Source: Sipunculus nudus
Lineage: Eukaryota > Annelida > Sipuncula > Golfingiida > Sipunculidae
Reading direction: 5' to 3'
Length of the DNA: 64,000 nt
Assembly (NCBI GenBank): GCA_026874595.1
Contig: CM049316.1
Span: 67,914,676 to 67,978,675, forward strand
In this document: in pieces, positions 34,222 to 45,715 of the stretch
How positions within the stretch are numbered: the stretch's first letter is position 1
Layout of the letters: the number at the start of each line of letters is the position of its first letter
Notes under the pieces: model-generated
Database searches by the model: none
Told to the model about the DNA's origin: nothing
Seen by the model: only the letters and a program-made list of their open reading frames with translations
Program-made: the position numbers and the translations under genes

Positions 34222-35430
34222 ATGAGAGATTTCAAACTTGGAAAATTTGTTGACGATCCCGAACCTGATCAACTTGAACAGTTGACAAAGGAACAGTTGT
34301 TGCGTTTGGGACAACACTTAAGTGTGTGAAACAAGCTTTTAGAAAGTCTGGTATCATTGCAAAAATCATGCAAGATCTAGTTAGCAAAGGTTTACTTGAA
34401 GAAAGTGAAATGGAAACATAAAAAAATGACAGCCTTGCTTTGCAATTAGAATTTTAAAAGTTGGAAATGCAGCATTGGCTAGCATTAAAAAAGAGGGAAG
34501 AACGGTTAGAATAAGAAAGACTAGAAAAAGAAAATTAAATTGAGTTAAAACTACTGGAGTTAAACAGACTTAGACCAGAACATAGTCCACATGCTCCCCC
34601 AACTCACAGTTTTGATGTTACTAACCACATCAGACTTGTCTCACCTTTTCAAGAAAAAGATGTTGATAAATATTTCTTACACTTTGAGAAAGTAGCTTAA
34701 AATTTAAAATGGCTAAAGGAAAATTGGACTATGCTTTTACAAAGTGTATTGAATGGCAAGGCCAGGGAAGTTAATACAGAGCTTTCAGTAGAAGCTGCTG
34801 CTGACTATGACCTGGTTAAACGGTTAATCCTAAAAAGTTATGAGTTAGTTCCGGAGGCTTACCGCCAGAAATTCAGAAATTGGGAAAAGCACAAACAACA
34901 CACCTACGCCGAATTTGCTAGGACAAAGAGCAGTTGTTTGATCGCTGGTGTAGTTCTTAAAATATAAAGAAAGATTATGACAATTTGCGCCAGTTGATTT
35001 TGCTTGAAGAATTTAAGCGCTGCATTAACGCAGAGGATAAAACTTTTCTGGATGAGAAAGGTCCTGAAACACTTGACATTGCTGCTCAATTAGTTCATGA
35101 TTATTCATTAACCCACAAAATGTCCTTTACTAGAAAATCAAACCAGTCATTCACAAACGAGAATGTAAATTAGTATGGTCAAAAGAAGTTTAAAGCGCAA
35201 TTACCCAGTGTTAGTAGCCCTGATAGTTCAGCAACGTCCATTGCTACACCTCTGTCCACGTCCACCGTGCCTGAATCCAACCAAAGCCAGTCATTTTCAA
35301 AGAAAATCTGTAATTACTGCAAAAAGGAAGGTCATATAAAAAATCTGACTCCTAAAAACTTGCAAATAAACTTAAGGTTTCAAAATCTATGCATAGCATA
35401 GTACAAAAGCCAGGCTTTTTTTCATGTAAA
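34222..35430 (+). pseudogene. gag: gag of the Gmr1-like element (broken)
   Basis: A start codon at 34,222 opens RDFKLGKFVDDPEPDQLEQL. Capsid-like sequence follows through AREVNTELSVEAAADYDLVK and AYRQKFRNWEKHKQHTYAEF, then in another frame LRQLILLEEFKRCINAEDKT, and ends in a zinc-knuckle remnant CNYCKKEGHIK whose last Cys is lost. At least three in-frame stops (34,327 onward) and frameshifts (around 34,930 and 35,340) interrupt it. In intact elements Gag packages the RNA and forms the particle. The LILLEEFKRC region is the characteristic capsid C-terminal segment of this Gypsy group. Confidence 0.8.
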
Positions 35431-35656
35431 TAAGGGGTACAACTCCTTTATTGGCTCTAAAAAAAGAGTTTGATGCTACGGAGGCCAACGTGCCGTCTGA
35501 CTCCAAAAAAGTTGTAGCTTGCGAGGTAATAACCTCAGTTGATTCCTGCGAGGAATTTAATAAGTCTAGGTCCTTTCAAGACTCCTGCGGAGAGTATAAT
35601 AACTCTTTTTTTATGACTCTGATAGAGTTTATGACGACACTATCAGTGTCAGTTCT

Positions 35657-36127
35657 TTGTTTGAAGAAACTGAGGTAGTAGATTCCTCACCTGACTCCGA
35701 AATGGAGTTATTTGAGCCATTCATACATGATGGTTTTGTACTACTTTTAGGTGATTTTTCAGGTTCTACCCTAATTAGAATTTTGAGGGACACTGGTTCA
35801 GGCCAGACTCTTATGTTAGCAAACACTTTGCCATTTTCTAATAGGTCTTATACTGGTGCACATGCACTTGTTAATGGTGTGTTTTCAGACAAGCAAACTT
35901 CAGTTCCGCTTCACAGTATCTATTTAAAGTCAGATATGATTTCTGTAAATATTACTGTGGGCATAAAAACTACTTTACCCTTTCAGGGAATTCAGTTGCT
36001 ACTAGGCAATGATGTTGCAGGTGACAAAGTACAGCCTCTACCAAGAGAGATAGAAAGCCGTCACTTGATCAGGACACTGATCCTGACAGTCAGGAAATTC
36101 CTGGTTTGTATCCTTCATGTGCTGTAA
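35657..36127 (+). pseudogene. Aspartic protease (retropepsin) of the element
   Basis: 156 open codons contain the active-site motif LIRILRDTGSGQTLML and the flap/C-terminal motif LLLGNDVAGDKV. The catalytic DTG triplet is intact, making this the best preserved domain. The frame changes at both ends relative to gag and to the linker that follows, so no polyprotein can be read. Confidence 0.85.
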
Positions 36128-36426
36128 CAAGATCTATGGCCAAGAAAAACACACATGAGGACAATGATCCAGATAATAACACTCTGGGAGTCACTAGTGA
36201 CTCGTCTAACGATTCACCCGTACAGGATACAGCATTTTCAAGGACAGAACTTATCGCAGAACAGCATTAGGACACTGATATTTCATGTTTGTTACCAAGG
36301 GCAGTTTCTAAAGATGAACTGTCACAGAACTCATTTTGCCTATGTTTAAAACGGAGTGCTTATGCGAAAATAGCGACCAGCTGATGTATGCGCTGATGAT
36401 GATGGGCCTTCAAACATTAAATAGTA

Positions 36427-36639
36427 ATGCCCAAAATTTTCCGCAGTGAAATTCTAAGCATGGCACATGAGCCTCCTTTACCTGGCAATTTAGGTATAAA
36501 TAAAACTTATCAGAAAGTTAGTACACACTTCTGTTGGCCTAACCTCAGGAAAGATGTTGTACAATATTGTAAATCATGCCATACATGCCAGATGGTAGGC
36601 AAGCCCAATCAGAATGAACCTCGAACTAAACATCTATAA
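36427..36639 (+). pseudogene. Integrase N-terminal zinc-binding (HHCC) domain
   Basis: Reads MAHEPPLPGNLGINKTYQKV then FCWPNLRKDVVQYCKSCHTC: the H-x3-5-H ... C-x2-C finger of Ty3/Gypsy integrases, with the usual FxWPxLxxDVxxxCxxCxxCQ signature. A stop follows after KPNQNEP. It lies before the reverse transcriptase, unlike ordinary Gypsy elements. Confidence 0.85.
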
Positions 36640-37101
36640 AAACTGCTTAAAGAAAACTTCTTGTGTGAAAACCGTGATTCTCTTAGTTTGTTGCGGTATG
36701 CCTCGGACTTTCGCACAAAACTACACAATCTTTGTAAGATTGCAAAGTCAAATCTATAATTGGCACAAAGTAAAATGAAAACAAAGTATGACAAGCACAC
36801 TGTAAATAGGACGTTTGGGCCTGGTAAAAAGGCCCTTAACTTGCTTCCCGTCCCTGGCATACCTCTGCAAGCTAGGTTTTTTAGTCCTTACATTGTTGAC
36901 AAGAAAGTCAGTGATTTAAATTACATACTGTATACACCAGATCAGAAGAAGAAACAACTGTGCTATGTTAACATGTTCAAACCATATTATGACAGAAATA
37001 GCACATCAGATGTACATAATGTTACTACTGTTAATTGTGTAAAAACTGACCCTGACCCAGATCAAGCCGATACTGATTGCAAGTGTGATGTAGACATTTA
37101 G
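36640..37101 (+). pseudogene. Integrase C-terminal domain; catalytic core deleted
   Basis: Directly after the zinc finger the sequence is already the region downstream of the catalytic core: DSLSLLRYASDFRTKLHNLC, then AQSKMKTKYDKHTVNRTF, GPGKKALNLLPVPGIPLQAR and LCYVNMFKPYYDRN (the GDKVLVLLP..LxAKfxGPY and CHVNMLKPY signatures). The DDE core that should lie between, roughly 200 residues, is absent, so an internal deletion joins the two. A stop interrupts before AQSK. Confidence 0.8.
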
Positions 37102-37149
37102 TGTGGAACAGTAGAACCTGCTGCGGAATTATGAACATTTGTTAAGTGA

Positions 37150-37950
37150 CATTCCAACGCGAACTTACATATTGTGCCATGACGTCGATGTTGGCGAGGC
37201 AAGCGCAGTCAAGTAGCATCCTTATCGACTGAATCCGGAAAAGCAAAACTATCTACAGGATGAGATTCAATATTTGTTGGACAATGATTTTATTGAACCC
37301 AGTAACAGTAATTGGAGTTCACCATGTATTCTTGTGCCAAAACCTGATGGAAGTTACCATATATACACGGATTATCGAAAACTGGACTCTGTCATCAATA
37401 CTGACACGTTTCCGAGGATTGATGATTGTATTGATAGAGTCGGTAGCTCCAGATATGTTTCCAAGTTTGACTTGCTATGAGGATTCTGGCAAGTTCCGCT
37501 GACAGAACGAGCAAAAGAAGTGTCCGCATTTGTGACGCGGCAAGGACTGTACCAGTATAAAGTTATGCCGATTTGCATGAAGAACTCGCCAGCCACGTTC
37601 CAGCGCCTCATCCATATGGTTGTTTAGGGTATTTAGGGCTGCGACGCATATATTAATGACCTTATCGTGTACAGCGACACCTTGGAGAAACATCTGCAAA
37701 TTGTTCGCGACCTCTTCAAAAGACTCAGTGAAGCCCGTCTGACCATCAACTTAGTTAAATCTGAGTTTTGTCATGCACAAATATCATTTTTGGGTCATTC
37801 TGTAGGGCAGGGTCAAGTAAAACCTGTTGATGCTAAAATTAGTGCTATTTCTTCATTCCCTAGACCAGAAAACAAAAAGCAAATAATGCGTTTTCTTTTT
37901 ATGGTTAGATATTACAGTTGTGTTGTCCAAATTTTCTGCTGTAGCTGAAC
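37150..37950 (+). pseudogene. Reverse transcriptase of the Gmr1-like element (broken)
   Basis: Starts with remnants of a VGEA..VK..PYRLNP linker, then LDNDFIEPSNSNWSSPCILV, PKPDGSYHIYTDYRKLDSVI, and SSRYVSKFDLL (normally followed by KGFWQVPL; here a stop replaces Lys). In a second frame come KVMPICMKNSPATFQRLIHM and, with stops, DAYINDLIVYSDT, where the family's YxDDxVVYS catalytic box has lost its first Asp (Y-I-N-D). Then comes LTINLVKSEFCHAQISFLGH and the thumb PENKKQIMRFLF. The lost active-site Asp, stops and frameshifts make it inactive. Confidence 0.85.
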
Positions 37951-38476
37951 CTTTGACCAATTTGTTAAAGAAGAAACAAAAGTTTGCATGGAATGTCCTT
38001 TGTGAAAATGCATTTCAGAATTTTAAAACAATTTGAAGTTCACCAGTTTTAGTAGCCCCAGACTTTTGTGTACCTTTTAAGTTGGCTGTAAATGCTAATG
38101 ATACTGCTGCCGGTGCTGTGTTGTTACAAGAAGGCAGTGATGGCATAGATCATCCAATTAATCATTTTTAAAAAAAGTTTAATGCAAACCAGAAAAACTA
38201 CTCTACTATTGAAAAGAATGTTTGGCTTTGATTTTGGCATTGCAACATTTTAAAGTTTATGTTACTTCATCAGTCAAGCCTATCATTGTCTTCAGTGATC
38301 ACAATCCCCTAACGTTCATGAAAGAGTTGAAATGTAAAAATCAAAGATTATTGAGATGGAGTTTATTCTTACAGGATTACAACCTTGAAATCAAACTCAT
38401 TAAAGGAAAAGACAATGTACTTGCTGATTGCTTATCGAGATGTTTATGGAATGTTGTTAATGAGATGTTTGTGTAA
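37930..38476 (+). pseudogene. RNase H domain of the element (broken)
   Basis: Frame pieces read AVAEPLTNLLKKKQKF, then APDFCVPFKLAVNANDTAAG (catalytic Asp position of FxLxxDAS reads N-A-N-D), AGAVLLQEGSDG, NYSTIEKN, LALILALQHFKVYV, then PIIVFSDHNPLTFMKELKCK and IKLIKGKDNVLADCLSR. This is the Gypsy RNase H with its DHxPLTF and GxxNxxADxLSR signatures. Stops at 38,034 and 38,170 and a frameshift near 38,220 break it. No ORF follows before the polypurine tract. Confidence 0.85.
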
Positions 38477-38571
38477 TGTTGTAAATAAGATGTTCTTGAA
38501 ATATTGTAAAGATTTAGTGATTGTGATCACAAAAAGAAAGTGTCCCGAGAAAACTTTCTTTTTTTTCTTTC

Positions 38572-38582
38572 AGGAGGGGGAG
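38572..38582 (+). promoter_or_regulatory. Polypurine tract
   Basis: aggagggggag immediately before the 3' LTR; the expected plus-strand primer site. Confidence 0.85.
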
Positions 38583-39388
38583 TGCTACAGATGCCTCTTT
38601 TATTGTAAACACAGCGGTCATGGTAGTCTAGGGCTTTCTCGCCTGGCCCGGTGTTCCGGGGGTTTAATCCGTACTGGTTGAACTCTCGCGGAGTGTAGCA
38701 GCTCGCTGCCGGGCCTGTTTCGAAAGTTCTTGTCTGTGCAGGTGTATTGTTCGTTCCGATTGTTCGTGAAAGGGAACTTTCTAGAGTTTTCGGATGAAAG
38801 GTTATAAATAGGGGCTATGTTTTAGAGCCAGGGGAGGTGAGAAATTATTCCAGTGGGCACGGAAGAGTGTGTGTCAGTTTGTTGGTACTTTTCCGGTACA
38901 TGCAGCTGTTATAGGTATTCTTTGAATTTATGACGGATTCTATATAGTCTTCAGTTTACCTTACGGATCACTTCCAGGATTTCTCTTTTGGTTTACAGAG
39001 GCTGTTTTTGTGATTACATTGGACGGCTATTCTCTGAGAAGATTTGTGTGAATTGTTCATCCGGCTTATACATTTTAAAGGAGGTGTCGCTGTGACAGTG
39101 GTGGTATCCAGGTACTGTGCACTTTGTTAATTATTCTGCGTGATTGTATTGATTTGTTGCTATACTGTTCTTGTACTGGGATATTTTATTGATTTAGTGT
39201 ATTGTAATGTTAGGGTTGTTTTAAGAATAAATAATAGTTATTTGTTACCAAAAAAACAGTGACTTCCTTATTCATTCCCCTGGACATTTCACGCTGCCTA
39301 GTGTTACAGAATCTGAATTTTTTCATCTCCATAACAAAATTTAGGCTCGTCATGTCTACGTGATCTGTTGATATTAGCTTCCGTAACA
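38583..39388 (+). repeat. 3' LTR
   Basis: Begins TGCTACAG, ends CCGTAACA. TATA box at about 38,803 and AATAAA at 39,226-39,231, matching the 5' LTR positions. Confidence 0.9.
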
Positions 39389-42022
39389 CTATTCACTCTC
39401 AAGATGTACTATGCGATGGAATACAACATGGCATCACATCCAAATCAACATGTACACCCGAAAAGTTAGGGTACTTTTGTCTCCAGTTTGGTTCTGTCCG
39501 GAATATTGATGTTAACAGTATTTTAATTTGATATATAAATAAGGATTGGAAAACAGGATACAGCCCTACATAAATTTATCTCCTGGCACATATATAAAGG
39601 ACGGATTTGTCAGCTTTGATACTAACTAATAATATGCAATATCATGAATAATTATTTTTTTAATGTTACACTGAAAATCTTTATTTATTAATTACGAGAA
39701 AGAAGATTGAATCAACACGGCACAATGTACTATAAAACAAATTTATGTGAAATATATATGAAGTAAAAAATATACAAGCATGCATATAATTATATATCAA
39801 TATTTTACATCAGGCAGGGCCTTTACAATGGGATGCTTTCAAAAACATGTATTTAAGAATTCATACAGTTATCTTATAATTTTTACTTGAAATGCCCCAA
39901 TAACGATCATTGAGGTTTCAAAATATAAAAGAACAGAATTAAAGCTGAAATAATTAAGATCTCCATTATCATAAGGCTTTCTGTAAACGACAGACACAGT
40001 ATATGAAAATTGTATAGCACTCTTGGTTGCGCAAGGTCCAGAATTCTCTCATCAGTTTGACTAATAGTTATATTTATTGTCATAAATAGCCCAGTAACAG
40101 TAATAATAATAGTAATAGAAGATAAAATGTGGTAATAGTAATAGTAAGAGTAATATCCGAAATAGAAAGTAATAGCAATATTTATAGTATATAGTAATTT
40201 CTATATCATACATGCAGTCAAATTTCTTCTTGTACATACATTTTTCTACCTATGTATAAACAGGATGGTTTCTATTAAAAACTTCAATATACATGCAATA
40301 TTTAATTATTATTTTAAGTCTAGGTTCCAATATGTTTTATTCAATAATTTTATCAGTATATTAAATTTTATTTAACATACACGATATGTTATAAACCATG
40401 TTATGATGTTGAAGTTCAGACGTTATTTGATTTTACAATAATTCATGGTTTGAATTCTTGTATTGGCACTAGTTTAATTGTCATTTTAAATTTCAATTTA
40501 TTAGAAAATTTGACAAAACAAACATATGGAAAACTCTGCTTGAACAATATATATTAAGCAAGACTTCTTTAATGTTTAAAAAAATAAGTTGTCAATTTAA
40601 AAAAAAACCGCTGAGGTGTCATAGCTGATGCGACAGGTCAGCTGAATCTTTCTCTGACACCAACCGTATCGAGCAGAAACAGGCGCAAATTCATCGAACT
40701 TCCCTGTTTTATATCTAAAACATCTCTGTAGCCTCCTGTTCTTGATAAAATTGACACTGTTTAAAATCTGGTGCTACTGACACTCACGGCTGAAGTTCCA
40801 GTTCCACATGTATAAACAGCGCGTTTTCCTACTTAAAAGTCCAACCTAGCAACAGTGTCCCAGGTGGGCGAGCTAACTCCCGTGCCTTTACTTCAATTAA
40901 GTTGATAAAAATAATGGATTAACTTGCCCGCTGTTTTTTTTAAAATACTTGTAAGTTTTAAAACCTACATCATTTTTTTTATTCTTAAATTTCAATTTTA
41001 AATTTTGAAAGTGGAAATTAGAAATACAGTTACGCTCTTTACACAGCGCTTTAACTATAGGCCTATTACCTATATCGTAAGCGCTGTTTGTTATGACCTC
41101 GTATCCTGAATTGCTACACCACAGGGGAGCACTGTATTTTTGTCCAATCAGGTGAGACCTTGTGCTGGAAGATACTGCCAAGCGAGGAATACACGAAGCC
41201 AACCATGTTTATTTCGTTTTGATTGACAGCACATCGCCCCGGTAACCGTCTGAACAGGCCACAGGCTCAGAGAGAATTGCCCCAGACGTGAATTGCTAAG
41301 GGCCTTTGGCACATTGGATGCCCGGCCGGTGAGCTGTAATTCAAACGAAACGTAACAACAAAGACTGCGTGCACACCTCGCTGGCTGGTTTCAGTTCTGC
41401 AGACAACAAATACATGGCTACGCTAACACAGTCATAATGTCATGCTCGAATCGGTCGATGATGCGAGAATGCAGAGGGAGCAATCAAAATTCGACCGTAA
41501 ACTCATCAAGCGGCGCCTGAAGCGCAGCTATGGGCGGAGCCAGGATGCCTGTCGAGTGTTTGTTTATTGGCATCTGGTTAACTGCTTGTCACATCATGCG
41601 CATCATGCGTTTTTTTCAGCGGACAACGAACCGCCATCTGGTGTCTAAATATATCATAAACGGTCAAAGCTGGCAGCGTAAAAATCAGTTGCTTCTTTTG
41701 AAGCGCAAGATTTCCGCTGCCTCGGGAGCGTAAAATACAGTATGAGATTTGCAAATATTCTTTACGGATTTATTTTGTGTTACTGCTCCTTATCCACATT
41801 TTCAAGATATGATATATAAGTTAGGTTAAAAGCCACGCTGAGAATCTGGAAAACTTCTAAAAGCTATACTAAACATTAGGAAATTACCGTAAATCTTGTA
41901 GCCCACAAACGCCTGCTTGTTGTTGAGTCGCTGAAGAAACTGCCAATAGGCCAAGCAGTAATCCCCTAATATGGAGGATTCTCTCAAGCGTTCAACATAT
42001 CACGTGACTAGATTTGATTTAT
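39389..42022. other. Non-coding; GC-richer patch at 40,610-41,730
   Basis: The 40,085-40,200 stretch is rich in TAATAG units. The 40,610-41,730 patch contains ORFs on both strands (for example 40,897-41,202 minus, 41,442-41,733 plus) without recognisable domains and with no matching splice sites that I trust. It could be a promoter or first-exon area of an unseen gene. Confidence 0.35.
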
Positions 42023-42105
42023 ACAATAGACCATTTCAGCATCTCGCGACTCGCAATGCATGCTAGTCAGGGTCAAAGGTCACCATTACCAAAACACGTT
42101 CCTTG
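42023..42105 (+). repeat. Left arm of ~85-bp inverted repeat
   Basis: caatagaccatttcagcat at the outer edge, then gcatg, and ggtcaaaggtcaccattacc then aaaaca. The reverse complement is found at 45,627-45,715. Similarity stops abruptly on both sides. Confidence 0.75.
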
Positions 42106-43127
42106 ACCAGACATGTGCAATGCAGAAATGGCGGAACGTCACGTTCCAACCCTTTCTATATATCTATTAATATTTTCAGTGGACGCCTCCTATAGAAAAT
42201 GGCACCCTTTATAAGTGTTACACATTGCTCCTAAGCAGGTTAGAGCTCTTCTGCTGGCCTCTTTAAACAAAGTGTTACAAATACGGGCACTTGTGCAGTC
42301 GCTCACTCCATGTGGCTCACAGAATCACACTGGTGAAATATTCAAGTGGACACGTGACGGTGCTTTACATTAAACTTATTAATATGTAGAAATGTCTTTG
42401 TCAACACTTTTATACGAAGGTTAGTAACCATTTATTAATCATGAGTATTTAGATTAGATAAAAGTTTTTTTTCTCGAAATGCATCTCTATAACCATCTCA
42501 AATTTCATTGTCCTGATTCCTGTGTAAGGGAGTGTGTTGATAACTTAATAACAATTTATTATAATACTGTTATGTTGAAGGCCAGTGTTTCAAAACATAA
42601 TTCCCTTTAGTCCAGATAATGCTTTAATATTTTTTATATTTCCTAATAATAATCCGCACTAATCACTGAGGAAATAATGAATACTGATAACTCTCTGACC
42701 CTGTCATGGACAAAACGGAATCGTCCGAAATGTTTCACGTAAATGTTTACAGTTCAGCATGCAAAACTGCGGGACAAGATTATTATTTCAAAATTTACAA
42801 AAATGTCTTTAACAATTGGGTAATGGGATGGTAAATATAATTTATAATATAGCTTTTGGGGAGCAAATCAAGACATTAAAAAATTTATTATAATGCAAAA
42901 CTTGTAAACATAACTGTTTACCCTGTTATTTGTCACTGTTAATGCGTAATATATTATTAGCCTTCTGTTGAAGATGTTTATGGCTTTCATGATCTAGGAT
43001 AAATATTTAAGTGTCAAAGAACTTGAGAAAATATGATCATTAGAGAGTTTTTGTATGGAAGCTTTTCATGGATTTGCCAATGTCATGTGCAGAAATATAA
43101 TATTTATATATAAATTATGCTACTGGC

Positions 43128-43138
43128 GTGTATATATA

Positions 43139-43189
<51 letters not shown>
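43128..43189. repeat. AT microsatellite
   Basis: TA tract interrupted once. Confidence 0.95.
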
Positions 43190-43190
<1 letters not shown>

Positions 43191-43782
43191 CTGGACATCA
43201 CAAACAAAGCAGACCATCTTCAGTAAATAAAAATTTTACTTAAACATGACATGTCAGTTGAACGATTTAAACATGACTAAAACGCAGTGGGGAAAAAAGC
43301 AAATATATTTACTATATGGAAGTCCTTTTATAGCATACGCTTTTTTCAGCTTACATTTTCCTTTTTTATAGTTTTTATGGAGTTTTAACAATAATAAATT
43401 CTTGAGAATCCTCAGAATACAAAGTGTATAATACGTATGCTAAAAATAATATACTTTTATTATAAAATTATTAAATTTTACTTCATACAAGTGCTTTGGA
43501 CCAGCTGCTGTTAGACAAGGGCACAATACACACCGATACACTGAACATCAAAGGGGCAGACCATATATGCATGTGTGTACCTTTCATGTACCAAATACCT
43601 TTCATCAATCAATAAACAATTCATGCTTAATTGGTGTTTTATGCATGGACATTTTGGGAGTGTGTTGCCTCCCCTACATTTTTTTTTGGAAAAATGTAAT
43701 ATATTAGGTCTGTATGAAGCATATAAGGGCAGTTTCCTTGGAACATATAAAACATTGACTGCATAAATCACAAAAGTACCAT

Positions 43783-43787
<5 letters not shown>

Positions 43788-43822
<35 letters not shown>
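43788..43822. repeat. AT microsatellite
   Basis: About 17 TA dinucleotides. Confidence 0.9.
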
Positions 43823-43824
<2 letters not shown>

Positions 43825-44266
43825 ATTTATTTTAATATGTTAATATAGACATAAACATTGAAGTTTATCATATCTTTCAGATTTAACATTCATTAAAATA
43901 ACTCTATCATGAACAAAAGTGGGGGGGGGGGGGGCACTTTCTGCCACTTCTCTTTACAGAGGTATGTGTCAAGCACTGGTTCTACATTATTAAAGAGCTG
44001 AAATGTTATATCATAATAGATATGGGTGTAAAAGGTGTAATATATTTCTCTCAAGTGTTACTTAATCATTTGTACTTCTACTGGTCCACTTCCTACAGAA
44101 ATTTGACAGATTAGTAAAAACGTCAAGAGTATGTCATTTAAATCTAATTAATTCGAATCAATGGCATAGGCCAGAAAAAAATATAGCTTTTTATATATTG
44201 TAATTTTGATGCATGGCACATAATTGTTATTTAGAGGATGTTGCAATGAAGATTTTTTCTCACCTC

Positions 44267-44391
44267 CCCCCCCCCCCCCCCCCCCCTCTTTCCCCATTGG
44301 TATCAAATGGCTCACCCCTTACCAGAAACTTGGCATCAGGCATAACTAACTAAATAAGACTTGCCTGACCCCCCCCCCCCCCCCCCCCCCC
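44267..44391. repeat. Paired poly-C tracts
   Basis: Two runs of about 20 C each (44,267-44,286 and 44,369-44,391), about 80 bases apart. Confidence 0.9.
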
Positions 44392-44775
44392 ACCGTAGTA
44401 TTCCCATTTGGTTTTGAAGGCCTATGAGACAAACTGTTTAAAGCTAATGGTAAATATGAAATATATTTTTAATTTTCTTAGGGTCAATTTTTCATCAAAT
44501 ATCTTGCATAATCAGACAGACAGGCACTGTGGCCTCCTGTTTCTGGCTTTTCATCAACTGTACATCTGTTTTGTAATATTTAATGTTTTTAGGTGAGATA
44601 CTTTTAATGTTGCGAGTGACAGATATTTGTTTTTGTAAAATCTCAACTATTACCATATAACTTTATTGTTATTGCTGAGTGTGAAAGTTTTATTATTCAT
44701 AAGTAGGAGCTAAATGGCAGTGTCCACACATTTAAGAAACAAAATAAAACATGAAAAGATGGGTAATACATATTG

Positions 44776-44778
<3 letters not shown>

Positions 44779-44836
<58 letters not shown>
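44779..44836. repeat. AT microsatellite
   Basis: About 28 TA dinucleotides. Confidence 0.95.
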
Positions 44837-44837
<1 letters not shown>

Positions 44838-44998
44838 CTTTAAAACTCTAATCTACTGAACTTTTTATAATATTAATAATATAGCTCAATATTAATTATA
44901 TAAAAAATTATCATATAGTTTATAGTTATATGTTTATTTTGAACTAATAAAAATTATTAATTAACAAGCTAAAGCTAAAAATAAGTTCATTTAACAGG

Positions 44999-45029
<31 letters not shown>

Positions 45030-45119
45030 TATTTTTAAATTAGAATAGTAGTTGTAAATTAATATATTATAGCGAGTAAAAAACTGTCAATAAGTACATG
45101 TAACAAGAATATATGGTAA

Positions 45120-45200
45120 CGGCTAGGTGTATATATATATATTTGTAACAATGTACCGCTATCAGTAAATTTACTCCCGTCATTCATGTTATGATTAAAA

Positions 45201-45240
<40 letters not shown>

Positions 45241-45259
45241 TTATATATATATATACATT

Positions 45260-45302
<43 letters not shown>
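45120..45302. repeat. Compound AT microsatellite cluster
   Basis: Three TA tracts with short acacac and ttatat interruptions. Confidence 0.9.
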
Positions 45303-45305
<3 letters not shown>

Positions 45306-45626
45306 CAAGATAGTATAGTCTATACCATTTTAAACAAAAATTGTTTATGTACGCGCCGATCTGCTGGCAACTTGCACCCACGTGTGCGTGACACGGCCTT
45401 GGTGCCTTCGTTCACTGATCAGAACTCGCACAACGCACGTGTTGTTTCCCCGGTTTTTTCACAGACTAGCTGGCACTGTTTTCACAAACCATGTGTACCA
45501 TTGATACAATGTTTCACGACATTGTTTCGGACGAGGCATGTTAAACCCAGAGAAACAAGTAACACAGTGTATCTGCTGCGTCTGACAAAAGGAAGCGGCA
45601 GAAGTTGTCAGGACCGCATGTAGTTT

Positions 45627-45715
45627 GTTTTGGTAATGGTGACCTTTTACCTTGGGCTCAAGGTCGGTCATCGCACATGCGCGCCTGAAATGCTGAAATG
45701 GTCTATTGGTCAAAG
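45627..45715 (-). repeat. Right arm of ~85-bp inverted repeat
   Basis: Read on the minus strand it begins caatagaccatttcagcatt and ends ggtcaccattaccaaaaca, matching 42,023-42,105. It lies 3.6 kb from its partner in the opposite orientation. Confidence 0.75.

Larger units (their letters stand above)
33276..39388 (+). mobile_element. Gmr1-like Ty3/Gypsy LTR retrotransposon, degraded
   Basis: Two LTRs of about 805 bp flank a 4.5-kb interior with a tRNA-Pro-type primer site, gag, retropepsin, integrase pieces, reverse transcriptase and RNase H, then a polypurine tract. The order with integrase ahead of reverse transcriptase is that of Gmr1-like Ty3/Gypsy elements and differs from ordinary Gypsy elements (RT-RH-IN). 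The copy is dead: many stops and frameshifts in every gene, and the integrase catalytic core is missing. The LTRs differ at roughly one base in ten by eye over their first 200 bases, implying an old insertion. A target-site duplication is not clear (cctgt before, ctatt after). Confidence 0.9.
42106..45626. other. Interior of the inverted-repeat pair: microsatellites and homopolymers
   Basis: No transposase-like frame was found. Holds AT tracts at 43,128-43,189, 43,788-43,822, 44,779-44,836, 44,998-45,025 and 45,120-45,302, a G run at 43,919-43,934, and C runs at 44,267-44,286 and 44,369-44,391. The 45,360-45,480 end is GC-richer with two CACGTG boxes. Confidence 0.5.

Noticed and set aside
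43055-45265. ORFs with Tyr-Ile repeats
   Set aside because: Translation of AT microsatellites.
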